Shown: piece by piece, positions 14,667 through 14,779 of the stretch
How the letters are laid out: each line of letters starts with the position of its first letter
Position numbering within the stretch: position 1 is the stretch's first letter
NCBI GenBank assembly: GCA_964389685.1
Contig: CAYMFM010000090.1
Coordinates: 1-14,779 of the forward strand
Source of the DNA: G020353115 sp964389685
GTDB taxonomy: Bacteria > Bacteroidota > Bacteroidia > Bacteroidales > VadinHA17
Direction: 5' to 3'
DNA: 14,779 nucleotides
The notes under the pieces: generated by a model
What the model was told of the DNA's origin: nothing
Database searches by the model: none
The model's input: only the letters and a program-made list of their open reading frames with translations
Translations under genes and position numbers: made by a program

Positions 14667-14779
14667 GTGTGCCTTGAATGGTAAACTTAGTAAAGTTCTT
14701 TGAATAAAAGAAAGTCCAGAGGGTGTAAGTCCCTTATGCGCTGGGGTAACGCCTGGAAGCATTAGCAAGTCGCAAGGTG
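14667..14779 (+). mobile_element. 5' end of a group II intron (truncated by window edge)
   Basis: The sequence begins with GTGTG, the consensus 5' end of group II introns (14667, or 14665 if read two bases earlier). It continues with elements I associate with domain I of bacterial group II introns: GAAAGTCC, GGGTGTAAGTCCC as a small hairpin, then GGAAGC...AGCAAG...GCAAGGTG up to the window edge. The reverse-transcriptase/maturase gene and the 3' domains would lie beyond 14779. It directly follows the attC-like palindrome and runs opposite to the permease cassette. The class cannot be decided from this piece. Confidence 0.7.

Overview
The window looks like a chromosomal segment of a Bacteroidota bacterium, probably an environmental Bacteroidales-type organism. 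The clues are lipoprotein signal peptides, mostly weak or absent Shine-Dalgarno sequences, one perfect TAnnTTTG-type -7 element, a FloA flotillin, a GH9 glycosidase and a moderate A+T bias. This taxonomic call is an inference; no rRNA or tRNA gene is visible.

Left part (1-3165, all minus strand): an edge-truncated reading frame, a lipoprotein with two thioredoxin folds, and a secreted GH9 beta-glycanase that probably heads the group. A 666-base intergenic region (3166-3831) holds a dense set of nested palindromes. To its right, on the plus strand, lies a 779-residue secreted protein that joins a transglutaminase core to an M1-peptidase-like C-terminal module without a visible zinc motif. A weak hairpin separates it from the convergent gene that follows.

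Middle part (6234-12740, all minus strand): a serine beta-lactamase-like hydrolase, a TudS-related putative desulfidase, a cysteine-rich DUF3795 protein, an HtrA/Deg protease preceded 18 bases upstream by an unknown 140-residue protein, a small exported hypothetical protein, and floA with a good intrinsic terminator. These are mostly envelope, proteostasis and sulfur/metal-type functions and look like ordinary chromosome.

Right part (about 12.8-14.8 kb) is different: an Abi_2 fragment, 24-bp-period repeats typical of an IS21-family end, several strong palindromes, and a TauE/SafE-type permease flanked by two attC-like palindromes. The permease and its flanks fit the layout of an integron gene cassette: the predicted cassette start (TTAGCA) is the exact complement of the R''-like box behind the gene. 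At the right edge, directly abutting the second attC-like palindrome and in the opposite orientation to the permease, are the first ~113 bases of what looks like a group II intron. The most interesting reading of the window is therefore an integrase-less cassette remnant (CALIN-like) in a Bacteroidota genome with a group II intron inserted in one of its attC-like sites. This is built from sequence patterns alone and was not computed.
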